Source: Diplocarpon mali (Eukaryota; Ascomycota; Leotiomycetes; Helotiales; Drepanopezizaceae). Taken from it: DNA of 64,000 bases. Positions 21,601 through 32,888 of the stretch are shown here, piece after piece. The stretch's first letter is position 1; every line of letters starts with the position of its first letter. Both the position numbers and the translations under genes were made by a program. The DNA is taken from positions 327,276 through 391,275 of the forward strand of contig JAENRP010000003.1 in NCBI GenBank assembly GCA_024741835.1, in the 5' to 3' direction. The notes below the pieces were generated by a model that saw nothing but the letters and a program-made list of their open reading frames with translations, was not told where the DNA came from and did no database searches.

Positions 21601-23428
21601 CATAGGTTTAATTGATACTTACAATGTCGCAACTCTGTCTTTTTGATATAAGTTAAGAAAGGTCGCAGGCTCATGGAACAGTACTTGCGGATGCCACATT
21701 TCGCGCGTCTTACATGCTGGAGACTTAGACAGATTTGCTGTTTGAATGATATCAGTCTCTCTGAAGACAGTTAGATTGGATTAGCCTGCGTCTGGTAACT
21801 CGTCCTTTCGTCATAAGAAAAGCTAATTGGGCTTGGCTACGTGCGAGTGGGGGTGTTGTTACTGGCAATTGAGAAATTGGCTATCAAGCTAATTTTTGAA
21901 AAGAAGAAGTGGGACGTGTCCAGTAATCAGATTAGAGGTCAAATTGAAGGTGCAGAATTGACTGTGCCGAAGGTATACCATTTTAGCATTACTTATAATA
22001 CCCACTCTATTGTTAAAGCTTGAGAGGTAAAAACAAGGGATAGGAAAAAGGGGTAGAGAATTCACAGATTCGTATATTGGCTTGCTAATACTTCATTGTA
22101 TAATCAGATTATGTAATGTACAAAGTAAATTTCGGAGCCTCTAAAACCGTATATACTCAAGGACTTGTAGTACTAGAGATGTAAGTATAGTACTATTACT
22201 ATCATAATATGATATGATATTACATCATCGCAAGCCAAATCAACAGCACACAGCGTATGCACAACTGTAATTTCTCACTAGGTTTGCAAGGTTGATTATC
22301 CTTTCAGATGGTGTTTGTTTTTTGAAGTAGGGCCCTAGTCAGCTAGTCAGGAAAATGACGATCACAGAGGGCCGTTCCCACCTCTAGAGCTCTAGAGCTT
22401 GATTGTAAAATAGTCGACTAGGAGACTGATTACACCTCTTTTACCATTTACGTGAGCCAATCTCTAATGCTGACTCGTTCGCAAATGCCGAAAATCAATT
22501 CTCAGTCACTATTTACGCCTCCTAATCACAGAAAGAAAACAAACTTGTTACCAAACGCACACTTAAATGCAAACCCCTACCGTCTCTTACAGAAAGCCAT
22601 CTTGAGCACATGGTGAGAAACGGTTGAATCAAACTCGTCGCGCGAGGTTGGGTCCTCAACCCAACCTGAGCAAGTCAACAAATACGAGCTTGTCTTGGAA
22701 AAAGAAGAATTCCTCGCTTCCATCTCCACATTCCACGTTCCACGCTTTCCGCGATCTGCGCTGTTCCTGGCGATCAGGCATCTAGCGCCTGCACCAATAT
22801 TAACCTTAAGCCAAAAGCTTCTTGTATTGTCATTTGCCTTCACATCTCAATTGGGCATCTGAACTATGAGTTGCGCTATATGTGGAAAGGCGCCGGTTCT
22901 GCAAAAAGCATGGTGTCGATTTTTGCAGATCTGCGGCCTGGCTTTTGTACTTGTATCTATTGCAGCGAGTTTGCAGGGAAGGCCTTTAACTCGACAGGGT
23001 TACAATGTGCTCAACATGTACCAGCATTGAAGCTTGAAGAGAGCCCAATGAAGCTAGGCCTTACACTCCCCAGTTTTATTTCCTGTCGAATAATGACCGC
23101 TGGGTTGTTTACTCCTGACCTTGGCGAGGTTTTGACATTCCAGCAACGATGCAATTTCCTGTCGGGCCCCTCTTTGCCAGAATCGGAACAGTATAGTGAC
23201 TATTCTTGCGGGGATTAAGGGATGAAGACGTATAGCAGGAGCTAGATTGTTGACGACTCAGTCATCTAATCGACTTCATCGGTGCGGAGTGTTTAAAATC
23301 TCACCTCCCCCATTCTCCCCTCACCTCTTTCTCTTCAAGCGCGCCTTCTTCCCAGCACTCTTTTCAAAGCATCACTTATTCGCTCTTTTGAAGTTTCAAT
23401 ATCTACCTAGTCACTGCTAACCATTACT
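18660..23428. other. AT-rich, gene-poor island (right part)
   Basis: About 4.7 kb with no credible gene. It holds a poly-A run near 19547-19565, a (CT)n microsatellite at 21466-21486, and a distinctly GC-richer patch of about 180 bp at 19870-20060 (words such as GCCGGACTCCTGGCGG) that looks like a less-mutated remnant. Frames at 22577-22843 and 22871-23218 are unrecognised. A CT-rich run at 23305-23345 probably belongs to the promoter of the ferritin-like gene. Confidence 0.5.
21466..21486. repeat. (CT)n microsatellite
   Basis: About ten uninterrupted CT dinucleotides in the AT-rich island. Confidence 0.8.
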
Positions 23429-24469
23429 ATGAAGTACGCATTCTCTATCGCTGCTCTCGCAGCCATCGCTACCGCGAATCCAGTCATCACCAGACGCCAG
23501 GCCGAAGCAGCCATCACCGATGGTCTGTCTCAAAAATGATACCATTCTCGATAGAGAGGAAGAGCTAACAGAACCGCAGTCGGCATCCTCAACTATGCCT
23601 TGACACTCGAGCATCTCGAGGATAAGTTCTATCGCGAGGGTCTCGCCAACTACACGCAGGAAGACTTTGTCAAGGCCGGCTTTGCTGATCCCTTTTACGA
23701 GGACCTCAAGGAGATCTCCTACGATGAGACTACCCACGTCTCGTTCCTCAGCAAGGCTCTCGCTGATGCTGCAGTGGCCGAGTGTACATACGCCTTCCCC
23801 AGCACTGACCCAGCGTCCTTCGTTGCCCTCGCTTCCGTGCTCGAAGGTGTCGGAGTCAGCGCCTACCTCGGAGCCGCTGCTTCAATAATGAACAAGGACG
23901 TAAGTACACCTTGCCAGCAGAGTTAGCCGCCAACCGATTGAAGCTGACTTGAGATTCAGTACCTGACCGCCGCTGGATCCATTTTGACTGTCGAAGCCCG
24001 TCACAGCGCATACGTCCGGGCCTCTTCCAAGGCCTCCCCATTCCCCCAACCGTTCGACGCCCCTTTGAACTTCGACGAAGTCTATACCCTCGCAGCCGGC
24101 TTCATCGTCTCCTGCCCCGAGACCAACGCTGCCAAGCCGCAACTCCCGCTGAAGGCCTTCCCAGCCCTTGCTCTTGGCACCACCGGTCCCATCAAGTCTG
24201 GCGATGATATCGAGCTCCTGACACCCGGCTACAACCTATTAGCCAAAGACGGCTCGTCTCCCATCTATGCTGCCTTCGTCTCCGTCACTGGACCTATTTA
24301 CACCGATGTCATGGCCATCGAGGGGGGCTTTAAGGTCAAGGTCCCCACAGGCATCAACGGACAGAGTTACGTTGTCTTGACCGGCTGCGATGACAAAGTC
24401 ACTGACGATACTGTTGCGGCTGGCCCAGCGATCGTCGAGATCACCAACCCTTACCCAAGCACCGCATAA
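23429..24469 (+). CDS. secreted ferritin-like (Rds1-type) protein
   Basis: Three exons, 23429-23522, 23580-23899 and 23960-24469, with 57- and 60-bp introns give 307 residues in frame throughout. A signal peptide ([18 protein letters not shown]) and an RR pair precede a ferritin-like four-helix domain at about residues 30-160. Likely di-metal ligands are visible: Glu in [10 protein letters not shown] (42/45), the ExxH of YDETTH (81/84), Glu in SVLEG (120) and the ExxH of TVEARH (150/153). The C-terminal 140 residues are beta-rich and end with VEITNPYPS. The pattern matches Rds1-like and related secreted ferritin-like proteins of filamentous fungi, which respond to stress or nutrient state; a catalytic function is not established. 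Metal binding is inferred from ligands only. Confidence 0.88.
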
Positions 24470-24707
24470 ATCTCTCCTGCTCTCATTTGAGTGAAGAGAG
24501 GGAGCCGGATATTGGTCAATGATTTAGGATGGGAGGCTGTGAATTTCAGTAGCGTGTGTGTAATTCCTGTACATACTGACCACCGAAAATAGTACATCAT
24601 TCGCTCGTCTGATGTCCCCAAGAATATGTGACGGAAGTAGCGTTCACAAAACCGTAGCCTCGTACTTGTTTCTTTTCACACACCGGAGAATAGCGCGGGC
24701 CCGACGT

Positions 24708-26648
24708 TCATATAATCCTGAACCTTTGCGTCTCCGGAGAAGACGTCTCCCCATACATAGCTCCGTGCACATAGCAACAGCCAACGATACTAAACTCCCC
24801 ATTGCCCTTTTCTCTTATCACATATGGCGTCCTCGCACCATTGATAATAGCAAAAATATCACCTTGCTGACAATGGGGCGGCACAGCAGCCATCCGTCCT
24901 CCGGCCGACATGCAGAACTTTTTGTCGAGTAATGTTATCCCCGAGAGCCTGTTAAACCTGCCTCGCCTCTCCGCCATTTCCAGAATCTGGCGGTCGAATT
25001 CCTCTGGAGGCATATTCTCATCTCCGTTCGCTATCCGAGCCAGGATTTCTGCTTTTTGTTCGCGCCAGGTGTTGAACGCCGCATAGTCGGCCAAGCATTG
25101 CTCCGTACTAGGTATCGAGTCCTTCCCGTAGGATCCACTGTTACCGATAATGGTTCGTATGAACGCTTCGAGAATGGGTTCGTTAGTGAACGGGTATGGA
25201 TCTTGAGCTGCAGATCGGGCGAGTTTTTCGATGGTCTGGAACCATTCGTTCAAATGTACATCTGCTGCCTCAAATGTCCATTGGGGATCGAGAGTGAGTG
25301 GCTCAGAGAGGTTTTTAATCTTGTCAAAGCAAAATCCGTCGAGGAGTAGCACAGATGGGGTTTCCCGGAGAAAGTGGACGTAAGCCGGGTACTTGATCCC
25401 GGCCCAGTAGTCCAAATCTCTGAACTGCGGTTGGCTTGTTTGACTCCAATCTGGAACCCAGGACGGTAAATCGGGGATTTGGCGGTCGAAACCAATACCT
25501 GCGAGAGTTAAAGGGTGGAGTTTCTCGTCGTCTTGATGCTGATTGCTTTGCGAAAGTATCGACCGCATCACTCTTGTATATACCATACACGGCGTCACCT
25601 CAAGCCCGTACTCTGGACAAATCGTCTCTCGTGAGGTATCAGTCGTCATCCCTAGAAGTGCATATATCTTATCTCTAGGATCCGTCGACCCAGCATGTGC
25701 ACACATTTTCAAAGCATACCCAAGCGTGAAGGCCTGTCCATACTTCGCTTCTCCGCGGAATTCAAGAATGGAGTCCGCGTTATGGAGGCCCATGTTATAA
25801 TTCGCCCGAAGGCGACTGTAGGCGTATGGATCCGCTGACTGAAATCTTTGAATCAAATTCTGGTCGTACAGGACGTTAACGGCACGAGCTAGATATTTCC
25901 AGTCGAGACAAATGTCATCGTAAAAAACGATCAGGCTTTTGGCGAAGACCGCTTCTTGGATTATCCAGACGCGACGGAACCATGGATTTGCAAAAAATGC
26001 CACCAGGGCGTCCCATTGGGCTGATTTTGATTCGTGTTGATAGATAGACTTAAATTGTTCGGGGTTATATCCAAGAATATCGTGCCTATAGAAAAGTTCT
26101 GCGAAGTGCGATTGAACCAAATAAGCGTCTGGAAGTGGCGTAGGAGCATTTCTGTCGGCCTCAGAAGTCTCGACGTCGGTTCGAAGGAAGGCCAAAACCC
26201 GGACAGCTCCTTGGTATATCTCTTTCATCATCTGGACTTGGTATTGCTTTTCAAGGTTTCCGTCGCCGGCTTCCTGATTTATGCATACCTGGTCAATCCA
26301 AATAAGCCTGTGCTGCCATGTAGATCTCCGTCGATATATGATGTCGTATGCACTCTTGGTGATGTTTAGATTCAAGCCATCTATTGAGATGTTTCTGGAC
26401 TTTGTGGGGTCTCCCCAGACATACGACACGGCCTCATATTCTCCAGGGTGATCGAGTGACACAACCTCAAGACGGCAAGCTACTCGTTCGCCGGGGCTCC
26501 CTCTCAGAATTCGGAGGAGACGAAAGTGCCGTTTATTATTGGGCTCTTCGTTTTTGAGTGATTTATATTGATAAGAATTTTCTCCATCCCATGATATTTG
26601 CGACTCATCTTTGAGTGCATGCCGCGGCCCCAGAGCCTCGAATTTCAT
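24708..26648 (-). CDS. HET-domain (heterokaryon incompatibility) protein
   Basis: A single uninterrupted exon of 646 residues. The HET domain is shown by its conserved blocks in order: YEAVSYVWGD (71-80), LIWIDQVCINQ (115-125), the EKQYQVQMMKEIYQGA segment (133-148) and RRVWIIQEAVFA (225-236). The DPRDKIYALLGM block (323-334), typical of full-length HET proteins, follows. The C-terminal half ends with the common VGCCYVHGAMYGE pattern. Such proteins trigger programmed cell death when non-self is sensed in fused hyphae, and the domain is distantly TIR-like. No NACHT, ankyrin or WD repeats are attached. All blocks are intact, so it is probably functional. It starts only 51 bp after a membrane-protein gene on the same strand and converges tail to tail with the ferritin-like gene (238 bp apart). 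Confidence 0.95.
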   Translation of the reverse strand: MKFEALGPRHALKDESQISWDGENSYQYKSLKNEEPNNKRHFRLLRILRGSPGERVACRLEVVSLDHPGEYEAVSYVWGDPTKSRNISIDGLNLNITKSAYDIIYRRRSTWQHRLIWIDQVCINQEAGDGNLEKQYQVQMMKEIYQGAVRVLAFLRTDVETSEADRNAPTPLPDAYLVQSHFAELFYRHDILGYNPEQFKSIYQHESKSAQWDALVAFFANPWFRRVWIIQEAVFAKSLIVFYDDICLDWKYLARAVNVLYDQNLIQRFQSADPYAYSRLRANYNMGLHNADSILEFRGEAKYGQAFTLGYALKMCAHAGSTDPRDKIYALLGMTTDTSRETICPEYGLEVTPCMVYTRVMRSILSQSNQHQDDEKLHPLTLAGIGFDRQIPDLPSWVPDWSQTSQPQFRDLDYWAGIKYPAYVHFLRETPSVLLLDGFCFDKIKNLSEPLTLDPQWTFEAADVHLNEWFQTIEKLARSAAQDPYPFTNEPILEAFIRTIIGNSGSYGKDSIPSTEQCLADYAAFNTWREQKAEILARIANGDENMPPEEFDRQILEMAERRGRFNRLSGITLLDKKFCMSAGGRMAAVPPHCQQGDIFAIINGARTPYVIREKGNGEFSIVGCCYVHGAMYGETSSPETQRFRII

Positions 26649-26699
26649 GAATGAGTATCGTACAACACGGTTCAGCCGAAATATGACAAGTTGAAGAAT

Positions 26700-27461
26700 T
26701 TATCTTGGGATAGACTCGAGCGGCTTTCCTGGGGTCTGCAATTCGGGGGCAGTATTTGCCAGCGGAATGGCCAATCCTGGGTTTAGAGTGAACACTGCAA
26801 TAACACAGATCCCAACCCAGGAAACAATCGCCGCCAATATGGCGAAAATAGGCCCGAACATGATTGCGACCAACCAAGTGCCAAGATACATAGTATCTAG
26901 CGCACATCCAATCATCACCCATCGAATCTCAGTGCAGTCCGATATGTCTTCGTAGGCATACCAAAGAAGCGGAGTGAAGAAAGTGTCGAGGAATAAAAAC
27001 GTGCCAAATATTCTCATCACGCTCCTAGAAACAAAAGGCAAAGTAGACAATATCGTAATCATGATCAGCGAAGTCGCCAATCTCTTCTTGATGAGTATCG
27101 CCAGTCCGCCAACAATAGTGGCGAAGGCTGTAACATGCATCCACTTTAAAGGAGAGCCCAGCAATAGATCGGTGTAAAACATCACGAGGGCTGCAAAAGA
27201 AGGTTTCAAACACTGCCAGAGAACAACGCTGAAAGCTGCATTAAACTTCTCTTGCTTTGCCGCAAGGCCGGCCGCAAGCTTGTTTGCTGCGGCGAGCGCT
27301 GTGAGCGCTTCAATATCTCCAGCGTCGAGGGCTTGAAAGGTTTCGTTGATTGTAGGTGCATGGCTGAGGGCTGTGATGGTGTCGCGAAGGGGTTGTGCGG
27401 CATCTTCCATTCCCACGATCCGGGCATCCAGCTCTGGCACTAGCCCGAATATGGGTCCCAT
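26700..27461 (-). CDS. multi-pass membrane protein of unknown family, next to HET gene
   Basis: One exon of 253 residues from the ATG at 27459-27461. The first 75 residues are soluble and helical (DAAQPLRDTITALSHAP, then an Ala-rich AALTALAAANKLAAGLAAK-like helix). The rest holds about five or six hydrophobic segments, including FAALVMFYTDLLL, VTAFATIVGGLAILI, LIMITILSTLPFV, LWLVAIMFGPIFAIL-like and VSWVGICVIAVF, followed by a short Pro-rich tail. No family was recognised. It is the upstream partner of the HET gene, with 51 bp between its stop and the HET start, too short for an ordinary separate promoter. I looked for an intron that would fuse the two frames and found none. Confidence 0.7.
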   Translation of the reverse strand: MGPIFGLVPELDARIVGMEDAAQPLRDTITALSHAPTINETFQALDAGDIEALTALAAANKLAAGLAAKQEKFNAAFSVVLWQCLKPSFAALVMFYTDLLLGSPLKWMHVTAFATIVGGLAILIKKRLATSLIMITILSTLPFVSRSVMRIFGTFLFLDTFFTPLLWYAYEDISDCTEIRWVMIGCALDTMYLGTWLVAIMFGPIFAILAAIVSWVGICVIAVFTLNPGLAIPLANTAPELQTPGKPLESIPR

Positions 27462-28231
27462 AGCGGAGGTATTGGGCCACGCCACGAGACTGGAGTTATG
27501 GGGGACGTGAAGAATATGAGAAGTGGAAGTAGAAGTGCTTCTGCAATGTTCAGCGCGCCAAAAGCCGCTGTAAGCGCTAGTGCTTATTACACAGGGAAGC
27601 CTAGCTGCCGTTGCGAGCGAGAGTAAACATCACTTGACCTTCTAAGATTCCACATCATAAATCTAAAAATAATATATCTTCCGCACCATAGAGCCTAGAT
27701 TGAATTTAACAATGGAAATAAGGATTCCCTCAAATTCCTATTGACATCTAGCTATGTAGGCATCTAGGCATCTAAAAAATCCAACAACTGGCCTAGAATC
27801 ACAACGACCCGCTTTAGCTCGAGGACAAAGTAAAAGATAATGAAATCGGCATGGAAAGTGAGGCCTGGTTCCAAGATGTAGAAGAATGGTCCTTACGGCA
27901 CAAAACTCCACGAGTTCTGTGCGTTGCATCAGAACACCCTTGAAGGTGGTCGTTGGCAAGTCTGAAGCTGAGAGGAACACCGTCTCAAGAGAATTAGCCA
28001 GGAATAAAATGCTCAAGAACCAGTGCGAAGTCTCTTTGTTAAAAAAATGATGAACGCCTCAAAGTGATGCCTATACTCAATGTCCAGCGAAGCACATCAG
28101 CTACCCAGCCCACCTCCAGAGCCCCGATATCTTCCTGCCCTGCCCTTTTAGCAACCACTCTACTCTTTGTATTCGTCACATTCGCCGGATCCACAGCATC
28201 CAATAGCCTCAACAGGCTTCTTAGCCTTGCC
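27462..28231. other. intergenic, no gene seen
   Basis: This probably carries the promoter of the membrane-protein gene and the 3' end of the next gene on the same strand. Frames are short and unrecognised. Confidence 0.5.
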
Positions 28232-28647
28232 CTAAGCGCCCTCTGACTTGATCTCAACCTCATTTTCGCCGTCCGCAACAGCGAGAGTCCTGTCGAATAG
28301 CTCCGTGAACTCCTTATCCTTCTTGACTTCGACCCTCTTCTTCTCGATCTTCTTCTCGGTATTTAGGCCGTTGATCAGGGTTGTCTGGGCAGATCCGATG
28401 GCGATCTGTGGGTCAGAGGTTAGCTGATGGGTTCTTAGTGGTGTCAGAAAGGACACTTGAGGAAGAAGAGATGTAAGGCCGAGAGAGTTACAGCATCCTT
28501 AGTATCATAGGCGCCGGCGATCTGGGTAAGAAAAAGGTTCAGGCTCTCAGAGTGACCTGGAGCGGCAGAGTTTCTTTCGGTCTTCGAAATATTGGTGGAA
28601 GAAGCTATTCTTATTATTGATAAATGCGACGTATCGGGTTGTAGCAT
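28232..28647 (-). CDS. small hypothetical protein, 109 residues
   Basis: Exons 28492-28647 and 28232-28405 are joined in phase 0 over an 86-bp intron with a GTAACT donor, an AGCTAAC branch and a CACAG acceptor. The product has no signal peptide or membrane span. Its second half is charged and probably helical (EKKIEKKRVEVKKDKEF) and ends with an acidic GENEVEIKSEGA. No family was recognised. The good splice signals and the clean ATG support a real gene; expression data would be needed to be sure. Confidence 0.5.
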
Positions 28648-29758
28648 GACCTACACATTTTGATTGTATTCTTCGACTGAGCTATGACGAGGGTTATTTG
28701 TTTGTTTGAATTTGGGTAGTTGCGTAAGATTTGAGATTTTTTTTATCAAAGGAGGTAGAACGTTTTGGAGCTGTACGGGTGAAACTTCTGTTACGTCGTG
28801 AAAAGGCGATGCTCATGGAATTCAATAACCCACGACGTGAGCTAAGCTAGATCAAGGTTTGAGTAGCACATGTGTGAATTAGTTAGAGAAGGCTGCTAAA
28901 GCAATTAAATAGCGCTAGACATAAATTTCAATTTTTGTCTAAAAGGCTTAGTATCTAGTTCACCTTGAGAACTAGCTACGACGTTGGTTTCACACACTGA
29001 TATATTGCGGTAATAACACTAGCCTCAAAGGTTTAAATTCAGATCCGTCTATTACATGATTATTCGCTTTTTTTTTTAAAAAAAAAGATCAAGGTAACTT
29101 TTGCATCACATACTGACTGGTTATCAAGTGGTAATGGGACAAATGCAGAGATCTTCTACACCTCACAAAGACAGGAGACCAACCAAAACCTGTTATCAAG
29201 TCACATTAAAACATCTTTCCAGAACATAGGGGTCACGGGGCCTTTGTCGTAGTACATATCCATCAGGAAGAATTAACGCGATAAATCACGTACGCAAGAG
29301 GCCGGTGGAAGTAAGTGCGTGCTAGCCACCTCACCCCAAGCTTGGATGAGGGGCGAGATTTGACTTCGTTTTCTGTAATTCATCATAACAAGTTTCTAGG
29401 TCAAGTCCTTGAGATAAATGTAAGTCTTTTGTCCGAAATTGAAAGAAGCAAAAGTCTTGAAGACAAATCTAGCAGCACTTGAAGAATCAGAGTCTCTTGA
29501 ATGCGGGGAACTGATGATACAATGAAATGGTTTAATGAAAAGTTCTTGTGCGTATATTTACGAGAGAGATGCTTCACCTTCTGGAGCAGGGCTTCTTTTC
29601 TGTGCAACTTAATTGTTGCAATGTGAATCCAGGCTTTTGGTTTCCTAAGAACCAGTCATAATACATCCAAGTCTCTCGCAAGAAAACGTGGCGCAAAATC
29701 TAATGTAATTTCCAGTAGATAATCATTTGCCAAAGATCTACGGATCAACAGCATCAAT
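28648..29758. other. AT-rich intergenic; T/A palindrome
   Basis: No gene was found. At 29068-29086 ten T are followed directly by nine A, a near-perfect palindrome that could form a hairpin or reflect two poly-A tails or a recombination scar. Confidence 0.5.
29068..29086. repeat. T10-A9 palindrome
   Basis: A direct run of T then A, self-complementary without a spacer, within AT-rich DNA. Confidence 0.7.
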
Positions 29759-31031
29759 CTAGCCAACGTACTCCGTAGCTTTGATAAGTCGGCCTGTGCT
29801 CCCATACTAGATAAGTCAGCTAATAACTCTCACTCCCCAGGAGTTCTATCGCCGTCACAGTCTCTGGAAGAGGGTTTGAGACTTACAACCATAGGCACCC
29901 ATTTCTCTGGCTTCTGGGCCCGCGAAGATCCTCTATTCTCGTCCACCAGCATCTCTTCCTGGCTTCTCTTCCGCGGGTGGTAATCCTCGCGTATCTCCGG
30001 CATGTACTCCTCCATGGTCATATACTCGTCACAGCTGGATCCATCCATCAACTCCTCACGCCTCTGCTGGTCTACGTTCCGCTGGTGCGATGGTTGATTC
30101 CTGTTTCTCAAACTCCGTGACTTGTCCGCTGACGCCTCGCGTTTCGAGAACTCTGCTTTGCACTTGTTTGATAATTTGTACCCACTTCTTGGCTTCCGCG
30201 GCTCGGGCTCAGGCTCTTCATCCGCGTACCCTCCATCCAGCGAACTCTCTACGATATTCACATAATCCCCATCCTCGTCCCTATACTCCCCACAGCTCCC
30301 AACCGACGGGTACCCAGACTCAGAGGCAGTAAATTCAGTCTCGCACCCGGGCTTCACGTCGCGCGGAACATTCCAGAACGGGCTTTCGATCGGCTTCTGG
30401 TACCAGCCGGCCGCCACCTCCGCAGAAACATGTAGTATGCGACCTTCGGGCGGCGGAAGCAAGTCTCGTTCGATGTCTCGGAAGGCTTCGTGGATGCGGC
30501 GGGCTGGCTCCTGGGATTTGAAAATGCTGTAATCAAGCAGGCCTGCTAGCCAGCGGATGAGAAGTTCCGAGTAGCTCCAGGTTTGCCAGTTGCCACCAGA
30601 TTCCTAGAAAGATAGCTACTTGTTACCTTACTGAAGGTTTGTAGGGATGCGGAGCATGGAATATGTGATAAAGGGCGAGGGACAATTTTGCCCGACAAAC
30701 GTACCGCGACTTCGACAGCTTTCATGAGCTTCCCAATTCGCAGCTTGTGCGTGTCCATCAGGCGACTGTAATGCTCTCTTTGCTGATCATGGTTACTCTG
30801 TGCCTGGCAGCGTGCAGCCGCAGATCGGCCAATCAGTCTATCACCTTCCAAGGCGAGTTCGTGGTCAATGGACTCGGCTTCGACGCGCAGCTCATTGTAA
30901 TCGATCCGTGCGTTTGTGAGATTTGTTCTTAGAATTGAGAGGTGCGGGGCTGCCATCATTAGAAGAGCATCTTGTACAGGTATCATGTTAGAGAGCTCAC
31001 CTGTCATATCAAAGGGCTTTGGTGGTGCCAT
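29759..31031 (-). CDS. hypothetical coiled-coil / disordered protein
   Basis: Exon 1 is 30705-31031 and exon 2 begins at 30603, joined in phase 0 over a 101-bp intron. A second intron (29807-29886, perfect GTAAGT donor, GCTGAC branch, CTAG acceptor) would replace the last 19 residues by 15 others, giving 363 residues with the stop at 29759. If it is retained the protein is 366 residues and stops at 29830. Residues 30-105 look like a long helix or coiled coil (NARIDYNELRVEAESIDHEL, then HDQQREHYSRLMDTHKLRIG). After a short ordered part (WSYSELLIRWLAGLLDY) the C-terminal half is charged and disordered, with EEPEPEPRKPRSGYKL and a basic KRSQEE patch. No known family; a nuclear or scaffold role is only a guess. 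Confidence 0.6.
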
Positions 31032-32888
31032 CGTAGGTGGTAATTGAGATGATGGACCAGACAGCTAGATCTTTGTTATTGACTTGAAATGATTTTCTCG
31101 CTTAAAATCGTTAACGTCGCCCCAGATCTTGTGTATCTGGAAATGCGCGTTTGCACTTTGGCAAGGTTGAAGTTGTTTGGTGAAAGATACTTTCAGTGAT
31201 TGAAGATAAGCACGTTGAAAACTATTAAGGAAAGAGGGAGGATTAAGTGAAACGCTGCTCTTAAGCCATTCGCTGTTGAATATGTACTTGGGTATCAATA
31301 TAATATGTTTATCCCGGGTTAAAGGTGAAAAAGTGAATTTAGAGGGTGCATAATCTGACATATTGAAGGGTACGATAAAAAGATTGGGTTCAGCGGGTAC
31401 ATGAGAGAATTTGATCGAAAAAAAGTTATGATTGTGAAATTAGTAGAAATACTAAAGTAATCTATCTAGATATGATCATGAAAACCCGAATCCAGCAGGT
31501 ACACAAAGTGATTTATCAGACAAGACAATATGTGAAGTAATTGACTTGGAAAATAAATAAAACAATAAGAACAGCAGGTATAAAGAGTAAGTGATCTGAT
31601 GGTAAAGTTAATGGAGTGGATTTGGCGATCACAGTGTCAACAACTGAAAAAGGGAGACATTTAGTTTATTTTCATTTACCGTTAATGTTTGCAAATAGTA
31701 TTAGTACACCCAAGTTAGGGGATGATTCATTATAAAAGATAACAATATAATTATTCAAAAAGAACATTGTCATAGACGGAGTTGTAACCTGTTACCTAAC
31801 GAAATAGCAACATGAAGACAAGAATTAAGCCCCAGCTTACAGCAGGAATATTATAAAGAGCCGAGACAGATTTCCAGCATACATTGCAAAATGAGAAGGC
31901 TCATTTAAATTGCCCCTAGAAGAATAAAAAAAAAAGGGAAAGAGAAAAAGAAAATAATTAAGGAGAGAGCTCCATTTTCCATATGTTTACTATCATAAAG
32001 CAAGCATTTAGAAATTAAATTTGGTAAACGAATTCATTAAACAGCCCGTTTAATTTAAACTATGATATTTTTAGATTAAAACTAAAGTTTCTTATCAATA
32101 GTAAAATTATTATATTAACAATTTGAACCTGCGACTTCCATTTTCCCTGTGAGATGCCGTTAGCAGGCTGAAGCTAAAAGAAGACTTCTATAGTACCAGA
32201 AGGCCGACCCTTCAGTGCATCATATTCTGCTTGACATCCTTTTCAGAATAACAGTTTTGGCCTTCCAAGTCATATTACCTTCCAAGTCTCATTTACAAGG
32301 ACTATGTCCAGCTATTCCGCTATAAATCCTCTTGTGCATCTTAGCTAGGAGATCTCGCCAAGTCACGTTGATGATGTTGTATTAAAGACCACTGTTTAGG
32401 AATGATAAAAAACACCGTGGCGAAGTGATTTGATAAAACAAGAATATTCCTGTTCTAATATTCTGAGGGAATAACCCCCCCTCCCCAAATGTTTCGAGAC
32501 TTCAAAACGGAGACAGGATCGCAAGCCGGTAAGTGTAATAGCATCATTGGCGCATGCTAGGCGCGCCAGGAGCGGGACAGTGAATACATGGGTAACCAGT
32601 AGCCAGCAGCTAGTACAGATGGACAGGCCAAGGAGAAGCCTTGATTTTAGAACCACTTTTACCTCCCTGGAGATCTATTGCCATCAATCATTACTGAATT
32701 TTTGTTTCTATATCTGTGACCGCTGTTGTCGTTTGTCTGTTTTCTAAACTTATGCCTATTCTTTTAGCTCTTCAAGCTATCTTTCCGAACCGGATCCTGA
32801 TCCCAAACTCCAATGCCAGATAATACAGCACAATACCCTATACGCCACCATTTTACCCTTGAGCCATGCTATCCCTTGCCATAGTTCC
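31032..32888. other. AT-rich region, no gene seen
   Basis: About 1.9 kb of AT-rich DNA with stops in every frame and no recognisable remnant. It resembles the 15-22 kb island in composition. Confidence 0.5.

Noticed and set aside
26640..26760. Fusion of the membrane-protein and HET frames by an intron
   Set aside because: No donor/acceptor pair around the stop and the HET start keeps the frame, so two genes are called.
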